A stretch of DNA of 64,000 bases from assembly GCA_023665245.1 (NCBI GenBank), contig JAMPEH010000009.1, positions 1 through 64,000 on the forward strand. The letters are read 5' to 3'. The DNA is from Muribaculaceae bacterium. Lineage in GTDB: Bacteria; Pseudomonadota; Alphaproteobacteria; Rs-D84. How positions within the stretch are numbered: the stretch's first letter is position 1; every line of letters starts with the position of its first letter. The notes beneath the pieces were generated by a model. That model searched no databases. It worked only from the letters and a program-made list of their open reading frames with translations, and had not been told where the DNA came from. A program made the translations under genes and the position numbers. Positions 9,185-16,440 of the stretch are shown here, piece by piece.

Positions 9185-9235
9185 TCGGCTAATTTTAAAT
9201 TCAATTAGATTTTAGCCGAAATACATGTCGGCTAT
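9185..9235 (-). promoter_or_regulatory. Triple TTAGCCGA palindromes before the broken ATPase gene
   Basis: Three copies of TTAGCCGA or its complement occur at 9185-9192, 9212-9219 and 9228-9235. The last two form an inverted repeat with an 8-nt loop. The copy nearest the gene overlaps the region just before the start codon. The arrangement looks like a multi-site operator, but no regulator can be assigned. Confidence 0.4.
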
Positions 9236-9287
9236 TTTATATTACTGTCAAATTTTAGCCTAAGCAGGTTATTTCTATTCACAAATT

Positions 9288-9323
9288 AAAAAGCCGGAGC
9301 AACGCTACCTCCGACCGGGCTTT
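9288..9323 (-). terminator. Hairpin with T-run after the MNT locus
   Basis: On the minus strand an AAGCCCGGTCGGAG arm pairs imperfectly with CTCCGGCTTTTT, giving a GC-rich stem followed by five T. It lies downstream of the nucleotidyltransferase and its degraded companion. Confidence 0.5.
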
Positions 9324-9438
9324 AACTTTATATCGATTGCATACTTTTTTAGTTCGGCAAATGTCACATCTCCGTTTACCAGACTTTAACTTTCTCATGA
9401 TTTATTTCCGTAACAATCAGGACATCTTCAGTCCTCAT
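9305..9438 (-). pseudogene. Degraded short ORF overlapping the end of the MNT gene
   Basis: An ATG at 9438 overlaps the stop of the nucleotidyltransferase gene and opens a 20-codon frame that ends at 9376. A one-base shift would continue it as a further 24 residues (NGDVTFAELKKYAIDIKLKP and so on) to the stop at 9305-9307. The overlapping position is where a toxin or antitoxin partner would be expected, but the fragment does not look like a HEPN protein. Its identity is unknown. Confidence 0.3.
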
Positions 9439-9721
9439 ATAGAAGCACCCCCTCTTTCATAATCAGTGATAGAAATTGTTTATCCTCAATTCCCGTAGTA
9501 ACAACATCAACATGACAATTCAAGACATTTTCCAGTTCATCAACAAATGCAAAATATTGCAACAGACTTTTCAATCTTCCACGTTCAATATATAAATCAA
9601 CATCACTATTGTCTTTTGCTTCACCTCTGGCATAAGAACCAAATAAACTCATTTTTCCAATTCCATATGCTTTTGCAATAGGAACTGTTCTATCCTTTAT
9701 TTCATTAATCGTGTATCTCAT
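9428..9721 (-). CDS. MNT-type minimal nucleotidyltransferase
   Basis: This 97-residue protein is a minimal polymerase-beta-fold nucleotidyltransferase. The signature GSYARGEAKDNSDVDLYI holds the GS helix and the two metal-binding aspartates of the SDxDL motif. A third acidic strand (NCHVDVV) is also present. MntA proteins of this size usually pair with a HEPN RNase, which they neutralise by AMPylation. No HEPN gene is seen here; only a degraded short frame overlaps the 3' end. The protein is therefore either an orphan or the survivor of a toxin-antitoxin pair. No perfect Shine-Dalgarno sequence precedes the start. Confidence 0.8.
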   Translation of the reverse strand: MRYTINEIKDRTVPIAKAYGIGKMSLFGSYARGEAKDNSDVDLYIERGRLKSLLQYFAFVDELENVLNCHVDVVTTGIEDKQFLSLIMKEGVLLYED

Positions 9722-9862
9722 ATGCAGCCACTTCCTTTATTGTCATTATACCCTAAATCAAAATCCTGCACAATCAAATATTTTAGAAAGACATTCGGAT
9801 GTCCTATCACTTCCAAATGTCTTTTCATATTCTTTCCTATTTCACTATCCACACAAACCGTT

Positions 9863-10010
9863 CTAATTTATTACATCCGCATGTACCGTTGATTTGCTCA
9901 CTCCAAATTTTTTGGCAGCCTGTCTTACCGTGGCTCCATGATCTACAATAAACTGAGCCACACTTATGGCACGCTCCCCAATATAATCTCTCAACTGTAT
10001 GAACCTCAGA
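9863..10010 (-). pseudogene. spoIIID: SpoIIID-like remnant 1
   Basis: The reverse strand encodes RDYIGERAISVAQFIVDHGA followed by TVRQAAKKFGVSKSTVHADV and a stop. This matches the N-terminal half of the sporulation regulator SpoIIID, including its helix-turn-helix (VRQxAKxFGxSKSTVHxDV). A normal SpoIIID is about 85-95 residues; this one stops two residues after the recognition helix and has no credible start or ribosome binding site. Its first 60 nt form a direct repeat with a second copy at 12491-12552. It cannot make a full regulator and is best read as a gene relic. Confidence 0.65.
9948..10009. repeat. Direct repeat copy 1 (SpoIIID 5' region)
   Basis: About 60 bp match the segment at 12491-12552 in the same orientation, with roughly 88 percent identity by eye and a single-base gap. 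The two copies enclose about 2.5 kb that hold an XRE gene and an unknown two-gene unit. Confidence 0.65.
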
Positions 10011-10082
10011 ATGTTTGTTTATACAGTGTATGCAGAGAGAAAGTGCACTATGCCAGTGTAGATTGGCAAAATCCTTTGGGAA

Positions 10083-10306
10083 TTAATACGTGACTGCATC
10101 TGCTTTCGTTACCGATGAATTTTCGGGTTCTGCTGCATAAACCATGAGATAATACTCATGTACAGCAAAGAAGCAAACAACCGAAAACAATAGATAGACC
10201 ACCAGCACCGCACTATTCCAAAATCAGAGTAAAGCAGCCCAAAACCTAATAAAATACTATTTGCTACGCTAAGTAGCATAAATGTAATAGGCTTTTTCTC
10301 GTAAAT
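10083..10306 (-). pseudogene. Frameshifted membrane-protein fragment
   Basis: Reading the reverse strand from 10306 gives a hydrophobic segment, EKKPITFMLLSVANSILLGF, that breaks near the middle. One frame over it continues as VLVVYLLFSVVCFFAVHEYY and then a polar tail ending VTKADAVTY at the stop 10083-10085. Joining the frames yields the C-terminal part of a membrane protein with two helices. The N-terminal part is missing. The parent family is not recognisable. Confidence 0.55.
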
Positions 10307-10359
10307 CTATTAGAAAATTGCTATGATAAACCTGCAAAAAATAAAAGGAGGACTTGCAT

Positions 10360-10770
10360 ATGAGTTTAAGCAAAAAAATTAAAACCATGCGGCATCAAGC
10401 CGCCCTTTCGCAAGAGCAACTTGCGGAAAAACTAAATGTATCAAGACAAGCGGTCACAAAATGGGAAACAGGAAAAGGTATTCCCGACATTTCGAATCTG
10501 ATTGCTATCAGCGAAGAATTTAATTTAAGTCTTGATGAATTGATTAAAGACGATATTGCAATAAAAAACAAAATTATTGCAGATAGCTCTTCTAAAAAAT
10601 GGCACATACTGGTTGTCGTCTATCTGGTGGCAATCGTGGCATATATCGCTTATTTTGCAATTTGCCATAGAATTCTAATGATAGGATTCTTAATTGCAAC
10701 CTTGTTCATGCTATTTTATGAAGCAAGAATTTTTGTGAAAGAAAAAATATACAAACAGAATAAGAAATAA
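10360..10770 (+). CDS. XRE-family regulator with two membrane helices
   Basis: The first 65 residues are a standard XRE/Cro helix-turn-helix (LSQEQLAEKLNVSRQAVTKW followed by ETGKGIPD). The C-terminal half carries two hydrophobic helices (ILVVVYLVAIVAYIAYFAI and a second after a short turn) and a basic end. Membrane-bound XRE proteins of this kind are common in Firmicutes, often beside multidrug or lantibiotic transporters. The ATG at 10360 is preferred over the TTG at 10354 because AAGGAGG lies 8 nt before it. The genes on both sides are remnants, so any cognate partner appears to be gone. Confidence 0.85.
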   Translation: MSLSKKIKTMRHQAALSQEQLAEKLNVSRQAVTKWETGKGIPDISNLIAISEEFNLSLDELIKDDIAIKNKIIADSSSKKWHILVVVYLVAIVAYIAYFAICHRILMIGFLIATLFMLFYEARIFVKEKIYKQNKK

Positions 10771-10929
10771 ATCGCCAACACGACACTATTCAGAGCCAAA
10801 GACCAAAAGACAAGCATTGTGGAAATGTGCATATCAGGCTATGGTATCCCATTCATCATTTTTATTTTGATAGGCAGTAAAGAAGAGGGTAATAGCTTGT
10901 TATGTACATGCTTTATATTAGTAACATAG
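10771..10929 (+). pseudogene. Hydrophobic ORF remnant directly after the XRE gene
   Basis: The frame stays open for 52 codons right after the XRE stop codon, without a start or ribosome binding site at its head. It includes the membrane-like stretch YGIPFIIFILIG and ends at 10927-10929. The composition suggests the tail of a lost membrane protein. Confidence 0.35.
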
Positions 10930-10930
10930 A

Positions 10931-11674
10931 TTACAAATTATCGTTTATCTTGTTAAGCAAACTTTTTACTATACCATGTTGATATTCAATGGTCTCTTTT
11001 TGGTCTGTATAATCATTTAACATTGATAAATTGCTGTCTAAAAAAATATACAATTCTTGCATTATTTCTATGATATTTTTAACTCTAAAAATATCTACAC
11101 CTTCTGATTCATTCAAGGTCCTTATACACTTCTCCTTATTACCAACTAAGTTCTTTGTCTTTTCACAAGCCGTCCCTAAATAATGCATTATTTCAAATAA
11201 ATAAAATGCTTTTAGATTTTTATCTTCTTCAATATTACCATTTTCTTCAAGCCGCTTTAAATTTTCATATGCTGACTTAAAATCTCTTGCAACCAAAATG
11301 CTATCACATGCAATATTATCAAAGTCTTTTTGTATTTGAATCATAGCATTCATACTTTTATCTACTGTCTTAATCTTTCTTTTTTCCAGACAATCAACCC
11401 ATTTACCATGCAGTAAATTATATACTACATATGAACTAATATAAACTAAAATAAATATTAGAACTTTTTCAAAAACAGCACACCACTTCATTGTTTCAGC
11501 ATTACCATTAAATGCAACTTCTGTAACAAAAGCCGAAAAAACAGTTGCAAAAATTGTATCAGAAATTTCTTCTCCCATACAATCATTACTACTTTTATTA
11601 TCTGCAGCCAATTCCCTTATATCATTAGATATTCTATATCTTAAACGTTCAAAATTTTTAAATGAATTTATCAT
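10931..11674 (-). CDS. Membrane protein with coiled-coil tail, unknown function
   Basis: This 247-residue protein has a short soluble N-terminus, a hydrophobic stretch around 42-55 (IFATVFSAFVTEVAF) and a clear membrane helix at about 70-88 (VLIFILVYISSYVVYNLL). A long helical cytoplasmic domain follows, rich in Lys, Glu and Asn. I recognise no domain. The gene begins 11 nt after the 173-residue gene ends, so the two form an operon. Base composition is more AT-rich than the housekeeping part of the window. Membrane helix plus helical sensor region beside a soluble partner, inside a decayed accessory region, is the layout of many abortive-infection or toxin units, but this is inference. Confidence 0.65.
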   Translation of the reverse strand: MINSFKNFERLRYRISNDIRELAADNKSSNDCMGEEISDTIFATVFSAFVTEVAFNGNAETMKWCAVFEKVLIFILVYISSYVVYNLLHGKWVDCLEKRKIKTVDKSMNAMIQIQKDFDNIACDSILVARDFKSAYENLKRLEENGNIEEDKNLKAFYLFEIMHYLGTACEKTKNLVGNKEKCIRTLNESEGVDIFRVKNIIEIMQELYIFLDSNLSMLNDYTDQKETIEYQHGIVKSLLNKINDNL

Positions 11675-11684
11675 AAAAACTCTC

Positions 11685-12206
11685 CTAAAACTTTTTACTT
11701 AAAATAGCATTTCCTGCAAATATATCATCATGCAACTCTCTGAGCAACTCATCCTTATTACCATCATACCAATCATCAAAAAGTTCACTTTGCTCATAAT
11801 AAAAAATTTCTCTCCTGATCTCTCCAACAAAGATTTCTAGGTCATGTGGCAGAGGATATTCCGCTTTTAACTTATCCACTATTTCAAAAATAGCTTTAAA
11901 TATATAATGTAAACTAAATGGTATTTTTATATATCTATTAGTTCCTAAAATAGTATAGCATTTTCTCAAAGACGCAACTTGCCGCTTAGATATTTTAATA
12001 TCACGTTTCCCTATTAATTTATTAGCATATTGTTTAATTGCTTTATAGGCATTGCCATATGTAAAAAATCTCCCCATATTTTTATGTTCGTCAATATACA
12101 AGTACAAACGACTCAATTTTTCTCCTACATTTTCAGCCGTCTCATCATCCTCTAACCTAATATTAATATATGGATATGTGACATCAGCAATATTAACCTT
12201 ACTCAT
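11685..12206 (-). CDS. Soluble protein of unknown function, partner of the downstream membrane protein
   Basis: The 173-residue product is soluble and mostly helical, with an aromatic, acidic C-terminal region (YYEQSELFDDWYDGNKDELL). A GGAGG site 8 nt before the ATG fixes the start. I recognise no motif of an enzyme or DNA-binding domain. It is the first gene of a two-gene unit bracketed, at a distance, by two SpoIIID-like direct repeats. Confidence 0.65.
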   Translation of the reverse strand: MSKVNIADVTYPYINIRLEDDETAENVGEKLSRLYLYIDEHKNMGRFFTYGNAYKAIKQYANKLIGKRDIKISKRQVASLRKCYTILGTNRYIKIPFSLHYIFKAIFEIVDKLKAEYPLPHDLEIFVGEIRREIFYYEQSELFDDWYDGNKDELLRELHDDIFAGNAILSKKF

Positions 12207-12342
12207 TTATTATTCCTCCGTATCTCAGTACAATTTAGCATATATCCTGATTATAGTTTTTAATTTGTATTTCACTTACATTTATCATCCCTATGCATAG
12301 AATGTTTTATACTATCTGATTTAATACTAATGGTATCCCTAT

Positions 12343-12582
12343 TTAATAAATTTTGTAGTACTCACATCTATATAAATTTCTTGTTACTGTTTTCGATTTC
12401 ACACTCCCTTCTACTGTCAACGCAAATCGGTCTGAATTATTATGTCCCCATTTACCACCTCTCCATTTTAGCAACCTATCTTGCCGCGGCATAAACCTAG
12501 CCACACTTATGGCACGCTTTCCAATATAATCTCTAACTGTATAAACCTCAAAATATTCATTTTTAAAATATATACAAATCAA
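12343..12582 (-). pseudogene. SpoIIID-like remnant 2 fused to unrelated sequence
   Basis: The frame opens at a TTG without a ribosome binding site and reads VYTVRDYIGKRAISVARF, the N-terminus of SpoIIID. It then diverges into a basic stretch (LLKWRGGKWGHNNSDRF and so on) with no relation to the rest of SpoIIID and stops at 12343. At DNA level it repeats the segment at 9948-10009. It looks like the product of recombination or insertion into a SpoIIID copy rather than a functional gene. Confidence 0.5.
12491..12552. repeat. Direct repeat copy 2 (SpoIIID 5' region)
   Basis: This is the second copy of the roughly 60-bp segment at 9948-10009. The core AGCCACACTTATGGCACGCT is identical in both copies. 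Confidence 0.65.
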
Positions 12583-12668
12583 AAGGATACTATGCCGTTA
12601 CCAAGCATCTAACCAAATCTATGCAAAAACTTACAGCTAACTACAACCCTTTTAAATTACATATTTAT

Positions 12669-12980
12669 TTACGTCGTCAGCCTCTTAAGCTCATCCATAA
12701 GCTGCTCAACCACATCCCATTTAGGCTCCAGTGTGGACTTTGACCGTAATTGCATTTCCTTCTCGCTATAGATATACCCTCCTATAATGTAATCGGCAGT
12801 TGTTTTATAATAAGCACTCAATAAATCCACTATCCCTACAGACGGACTTCTTTTCCCCTGCTCCACCTTGCATATGGTATCTACAGATATTCCTATCTCG
12901 CTTGCCACCTCCTGCTGTGTCTTATTTTTTGCTTCCCGAAGTCGCCTTAACCGATTTCCACAGTCTATTTTGCTGTACAT
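12669..12980 (-). CDS. XRE-family regulator, paralogue A
   Basis: This 103-residue protein has an N-terminal XRE helix-turn-helix (KTQQEVASEIGISVDTICKV, then EQGKRSPSV) and a short C-terminal tail that may dimerise. A GGAG site lies 8 nt upstream of the ATG. It is close in sequence and length to the gene at 13240-13548. The two are tandem duplicates that have diverged, most of all after residue 70. Confidence 0.85.
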   Translation of the reverse strand: MYSKIDCGNRLRRLREAKNKTQQEVASEIGISVDTICKVEQGKRSPSVGIVDLLSAYYKTTADYIIGGYIYSEKEMQLRSKSTLEPKWDVVEQLMDELKRLTT

Positions 12981-13239
12981 ATATTTGTCTCCTTACTAAA
13001 TAATTCTAAACTGCCTTATAATGATGGGATCATTGCAGGACATACCCAGAATTTCACATTTTTGCAAATATCAAAATTTACTGTTGACATATGCCATTTT
13101 CACCGTATCAGATTATTAACACAATTTTCACCATATTCTTTTTGTCGAAGTATATCACATTTTATCTGCCTAAACAGAACCATGTAATTTTTACCGATTT
13201 TCATGTAACTTTTACTTCAAAATCTCTTTACGAACTCTT

Positions 13240-13548
13240 CTATATTATATCTTTAATATTCTCCATAAGATGCTCTACATCTGCCCGCTTTTCTGCAGGT
13301 ACATTTTTTAATATGGATTTACATAGTTCCATAATATCCATGTCCCCATATATAATATAATCAGATGTAGTATTATAATATTTTCGCAGAACATCCACGA
13401 CCATAATAGATGGGCACCGCTTTCCCTGTTCAATTTTGCAAATTGTATCCACCGAAATCTGTGCTTCTTTGGCAACCTCTTTTTGTGTTTTTCCCGTTGC
13501 CTCACGAAGCCGCCTTATTCTATTTCCGCATTCTTTCTTATCATACAT
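13240..13548 (-). CDS. XRE-family regulator, paralogue B
   Basis: This 102-residue XRE protein shares with paralogue A the start MYxKxxCGNRxRRLREA, the recognition helix ISVDTICKxEQGKR and the motif YYxTTxDYII. AGGAGG lies 10 nt before the start. It is encoded about 160 nt downstream of the AgrD-like peptide gene on the same strand, so it could respond to that peptide. That link is inferred from position only. Confidence 0.85.
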   Translation of the reverse strand: MYDKKECGNRIRRLREATGKTQKEVAKEAQISVDTICKIEQGKRCPSIMVVDVLRKYYNTTSDYIIYGDMDIMELCKSILKNVPAEKRADVEHLMENIKDII

Positions 13549-13650
13549 ACAACGATTCCCTCCTATATTCGATTAATACCGTCGTATTTTTATTTTCCCT
13601 CAAATAAGTATCTTTTGCTCCCACTCTCTCTTTTCCCTCAAAAAAGACAT

Positions 13651-13686
13651 AAAGGGCAAAATACCACATGGATATTTTTACCCTTT
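13651..13686 (-). terminator. Inverted repeat downstream of the AgrD-like gene
   Basis: AAAGGGCAAAATA and TATTTTTACCCTTT form an AT-rich imperfect hairpin about 25 nt past the stop codon of the peptide gene. Confidence 0.4.
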
Positions 13687-13708
13687 AAACAGATTAGCTG
13701 TCCAATTT

Positions 13709-13858
13709 TTATTTCTCGTTATACTTTTTTAACGCATCTAATTTTGGATTCAGCTTTTCCTGATAAAAATGAAAATGACATGTGGAATTAACAGACGCAA
13801 CTGCTGTCTCTTTTGCCATGTTGTACATCACATTTACTATCTTGGACTTTAACTTCAT
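13709..13858 (-). CDS. AgrD-like autoinducer peptide precursor
   Basis: A 49-codon frame starts at 13858 behind a strong GGAGG site 8 nt upstream. The product has a basic amphipathic leader (MKLKSKIVNVMYNMAKET), then AVASVNSTCHFHFYQEKL, then a charged C-terminal tail. This is the layout of AgrD precursors in Clostridia: a helical leader, a short core with Ser/Thr-Cys followed by aromatic residues, and a charged recognition tail cut off by AgrB. C27 would form the thiolactone. No agrB or agrC gene lies nearby, so export and processing would depend on a distant AgrB, or the gene is an orphan. The family call rests on pattern, not on a search. Confidence 0.5.
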   Translation of the reverse strand: MKLKSKIVNVMYNMAKETAVASVNSTCHFHFYQEKLNPKLDALKKYNEK

Positions 13859-14226
13859 ACCTCTCACCTCCACATTTAGTGTAGCATGTCACCTATCGGC
13901 TCCATGCATTTTTGCAGTATCGCTTTTGTGCATACAATCCTGCAATGCCAAGTGTACCACATTTATGGTGCCAATTTTTCAAGTTGCCAAAATTTGCTCG
14001 ATTTTTGGTAAAACTTGCAGAAAAATGCGTATAACCGCTCGGTTTTGGTTTATAATCAAACTTTTTTGGTTTCCTTTTTCATTTTTTAGTTGGTATTTTT
14101 ACAACCTGTACCCCACTGAAAAGACAAAAGCAACAAAGCGTCTCCGATGTTGCAGTTGGAATCCTAGCAGGATTTATAATCCTACCTTATAAGAAAGTCC
14201 GAAGAACTTCCTTATACATAAAAAAC
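13859..14226. other. Leader region of the AgrD-like gene and a two-hairpin repeat
   Basis: No gene is credible here. The region supplies the promoter of the peptide gene, though no consensus box stands out. It contains repeated GCAAAAATGC-like words and, at 14133-14197, one copy of a dispersed two-hairpin repeat. Confidence 0.4.
14133..14197. repeat. Dispersed two-hairpin repeat, copy A
   Basis: It starts ACAAAGCGTCTCCGATGTTG and ends CCTTATAAGAAAG, with a small GCGTC/GATGT stem and a second stem AATCCT-AGC-AGGATT. Copy B at 16395-16440 has the same order of elements. Confidence 0.55.
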
Positions 14227-14258
14227 AAGGCTACGGTTCTTTATGCCCGCAGCCTTTT
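14227..14258. terminator. Hairpin at the 3' end of the dGTPase-like gene
   Basis: GGCTACGG and CCGCAGCC pair with one mismatch around a 10-nt loop, followed by TTTT on the plus strand and preceded by a run of A. It lies 25 nt past the end of the dGTPase-like gene and can act in both directions. Confidence 0.65.
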
Positions 14259-14281
14259 ATGGAAAGGATGGATATTTGCAA

Positions 14282-16192
14282 TTATTTTAGTTTCTCATAT
14301 TCCTCCATGGCATAACCGTCTGTCATGCCCGCAATATAATCTGTAATGGCCCTGATTAGAATTTTTCTCTTTTCAAAAATAATAATGTCCTCCTCCTTGC
14401 GGGAAAAATTCACAGGTTTCCTTATATAGTCAAGAATTAATTCCTCATTCAAATCCTTTGCCGTAATTTCCCGAATCTCTTCATTTACCAATTCTATACC
14501 TGCATCACTTAAATTAATTGCACTGCTGGAGACCTCTTTATTTTTATGATACAGGGTCTCGATAAAAATCTTATGTATGGTGCCCGAATGAAGCAGCCTC
14601 GGATTTTTATAATATTTTTCAAACAGCTTTTGGACAATCATGCTTGCATTATAATCAGCCCGTGCGACCTCACTGTTACATATAACCTTTTTCTGTACCA
14701 CCTTTTCCAGATAATCATTTACCTTTTTTACTTCAGGAGAAAATCCCACCATGCAAATCTGATTCTCTAACGTAACCTTGCCAAGCTGTTCATTTTTCCT
14801 GATTTGACCCAGTGAATAATGAATGGTTGTCTCAATAAAATAATTTACAATTTTTGATACAATCGTTGCAATTTTAAGCTCCTTCGAATCTACAATCAGC
14901 CGCCCGGAATTATCTACCTTTTTAATTTCATCAAAAATCCTGCCATATAATTCCTCGCATTTACTAATCTTAAGTCTGTCTTCAAATTCATCAATCGTCA
15001 TCACGCCTGACGTCAGTGCATCGTCAACATCATGTCCCCTCTGTGCGATTTCATCGGCGACAGCTACCACCTGCCCCTCTAAACTGGAGCAAACCTGCAT
15101 TTCATTATCCTTATCAATCTGCATTTTGTTTAAATAATCTTCCGAAACAAAATCCCTGATATCAATTTTTTCCGGTTTTAATCTTGTATGCTTTAAAACG
15201 CCCTCAATCACCTGCACGCTTACATTCAAGCCTGGAAATTCCTTATATTTCTCCTCTAGCTCCGTCAAAACCCGTGCACTTTGGTAATTGTGCTTGAATC
15301 CACCATAGCACCTTGCCTCAAACATAGCCGCTGTAGCATTGATACCCACATCTATTTTACCACATAAAATCTCATCCAGGGTCCGCTCTCCCTGATGTCC
15401 AAACGGTGTATGTCCCAAATCATGACCCAGTGCAATTGCTTCCGTCAGGTCCAGATTGAGTCTTAAGGCATAGGCAATCGCTTTCGCTATTTGATTTACC
15501 TCCAAAGAATGTGTCATTCTTGTTCTGTAATAATCACCTTTCTCAGAGCCAAATATTTGTGCCTTGTCTACCATACGCCTGAATGCCTTACAATTGACAA
15601 CCCGTTCCCTGTCCCTTTGAAATTCTGTCCGGAATTCGCCTGTGCTTCCACTTGGATATACACGGATAGATTGCTCGTCCGATTGTGCCAATACACTCAT
15701 TTCATGCAGCTCTTTATGCTGCTCCTTTGGTAAAACATCTGACACTGGCAGTTCTTTATTTCCCGCCAGTATTCTTTCATGAAGCTCCTGATACAAGCTT
15801 TCCATCTCACTCATGATTACATAGTTACCCTCCACAAAATCGGAGGAAAGGTCTAAGTCAATCTTATCAATGATACTGTTAATCGTCCGTCGGTGACATG
15901 TACTTGTTAAATGAATTTTCATAATATACTCGATATTATCACTCTCATTAATACTCACATCTGAACCAATAAAAATATCCTGTATATTCTGCGAATCCAA
16001 ATTCTCATATGAAATCATTAAAATAATTCCGTTATCTTCAAACCAATCTTTCAACTTGCTTAATTCTATTTGGTCTATGGTTCCATTTGTTGAATTATAA
16101 TAACGCTTTCCCCTTTTTTTATAGCTTTGCTCCGCATGGTAATGAATTCCACTATCTATATTATTATTTTTAACAATCAAAACCTTTCCCAT
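14282..16192 (-). CDS. dgt: dGTPase-type HD phosphohydrolase with long N-terminal extension
   Basis: From about residue 195 the 636-residue protein matches the dGTP triphosphohydrolase family. It has FRRMVDKAQIFG, the first metal histidine in RMTHSLEV, and GHDLGHTPFGHQGE at about 254-267, where H256-D257 is the HD pair. The reaction releases triphosphate from dNTPs. The first 190 residues are not part of the normal family, which runs to about 330-500 residues, and form a mixed fold I do not recognise. The start at 16192 is supported by GGGAGG; an upstream TTG at 16219 lacks one. It is transcribed alone, ends at a bidirectional terminator and lies next to the accessory region. Some dGTPases act in phage defence by draining dNTPs, so the extension could be a sensor. 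Confidence 0.82.
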   Translation of the reverse strand: MGKVLIVKNNNIDSGIHYHAEQSYKKRGKRYYNSTNGTIDQIELSKLKDWFEDNGIILMISYENLDSQNIQDIFIGSDVSINESDNIEYIMKIHLTSTCHRRTINSIIDKIDLDLSSDFVEGNYVIMSEMESLYQELHERILAGNKELPVSDVLPKEQHKELHEMSVLAQSDEQSIRVYPSGSTGEFRTEFQRDRERVVNCKAFRRMVDKAQIFGSEKGDYYRTRMTHSLEVNQIAKAIAYALRLNLDLTEAIALGHDLGHTPFGHQGERTLDEILCGKIDVGINATAAMFEARCYGGFKHNYQSARVLTELEEKYKEFPGLNVSVQVIEGVLKHTRLKPEKIDIRDFVSEDYLNKMQIDKDNEMQVCSSLEGQVVAVADEIAQRGHDVDDALTSGVMTIDEFEDRLKISKCEELYGRIFDEIKKVDNSGRLIVDSKELKIATIVSKIVNYFIETTIHYSLGQIRKNEQLGKVTLENQICMVGFSPEVKKVNDYLEKVVQKKVICNSEVARADYNASMIVQKLFEKYYKNPRLLHSGTIHKIFIETLYHKNKEVSSSAINLSDAGIELVNEEIREITAKDLNEELILDYIRKPVNFSRKEEDIIIFEKRKILIRAITDYIAGMTDGYAMEEYEKLK

Positions 16193-16332
16193 AAGTACCT
16201 CCCACAATTGCCCGTCCAAATATACCTTTCGCTGTCACAATAATTTGAATGTAAAACATATTCCAGCTCCACCTGCCTGATTATTTTCATTTTGTTAAAC
16301 TGTAATCTCATTATACCTGATATACCAAAAAA

Positions 16333-16360
16333 AATCACTAGGCTCATTGTCCTAGTGATT
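16333..16360. other. Perfect 10-bp inverted repeat
   Basis: AATCACTAGG and CCTAGTGATT pair perfectly around an 8-nt loop. The right arm overlaps the motif TTGTCCTAGT. It lies between the dGTPase-like gene and the flavoprotein gene and could be an operator or part of a repeat element. Confidence 0.5.
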
Positions 16361-16394
16361 AGCTACTTGTCCTAGTTGCAGGTGTATTTTAAGA

Positions 16395-16440
16395 ACAAAG
16401 CGTCTTCGACGCTGCAGGGCAATCCTGCCTTATAAGAAAA
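16395..16440. repeat. Dispersed two-hairpin repeat, copy B
   Basis: ACAAAGCGTCTTCGACGCTG begins a GCGTC-TTC-GACGC stem. It is followed by a GCAGG-GCAAT-CCTGC stem and CCTTATAAGAAAA, in the same order as in copy A at 14133-14197. Confidence 0.55.

Noticed and set aside
9863..10010. Functional small SpoIIID
   Set aside because: It stops right after the recognition helix, and lacks a start codon and ribosome binding site in the correct frame.
13782..14192. 136-codon open frame on the plus strand over the AgrD-like gene
   Set aside because: It has no ribosome binding site, and its composition is that of antisense to AT-rich non-coding DNA; the short minus-strand frame has GGAGG and a family-like pattern.
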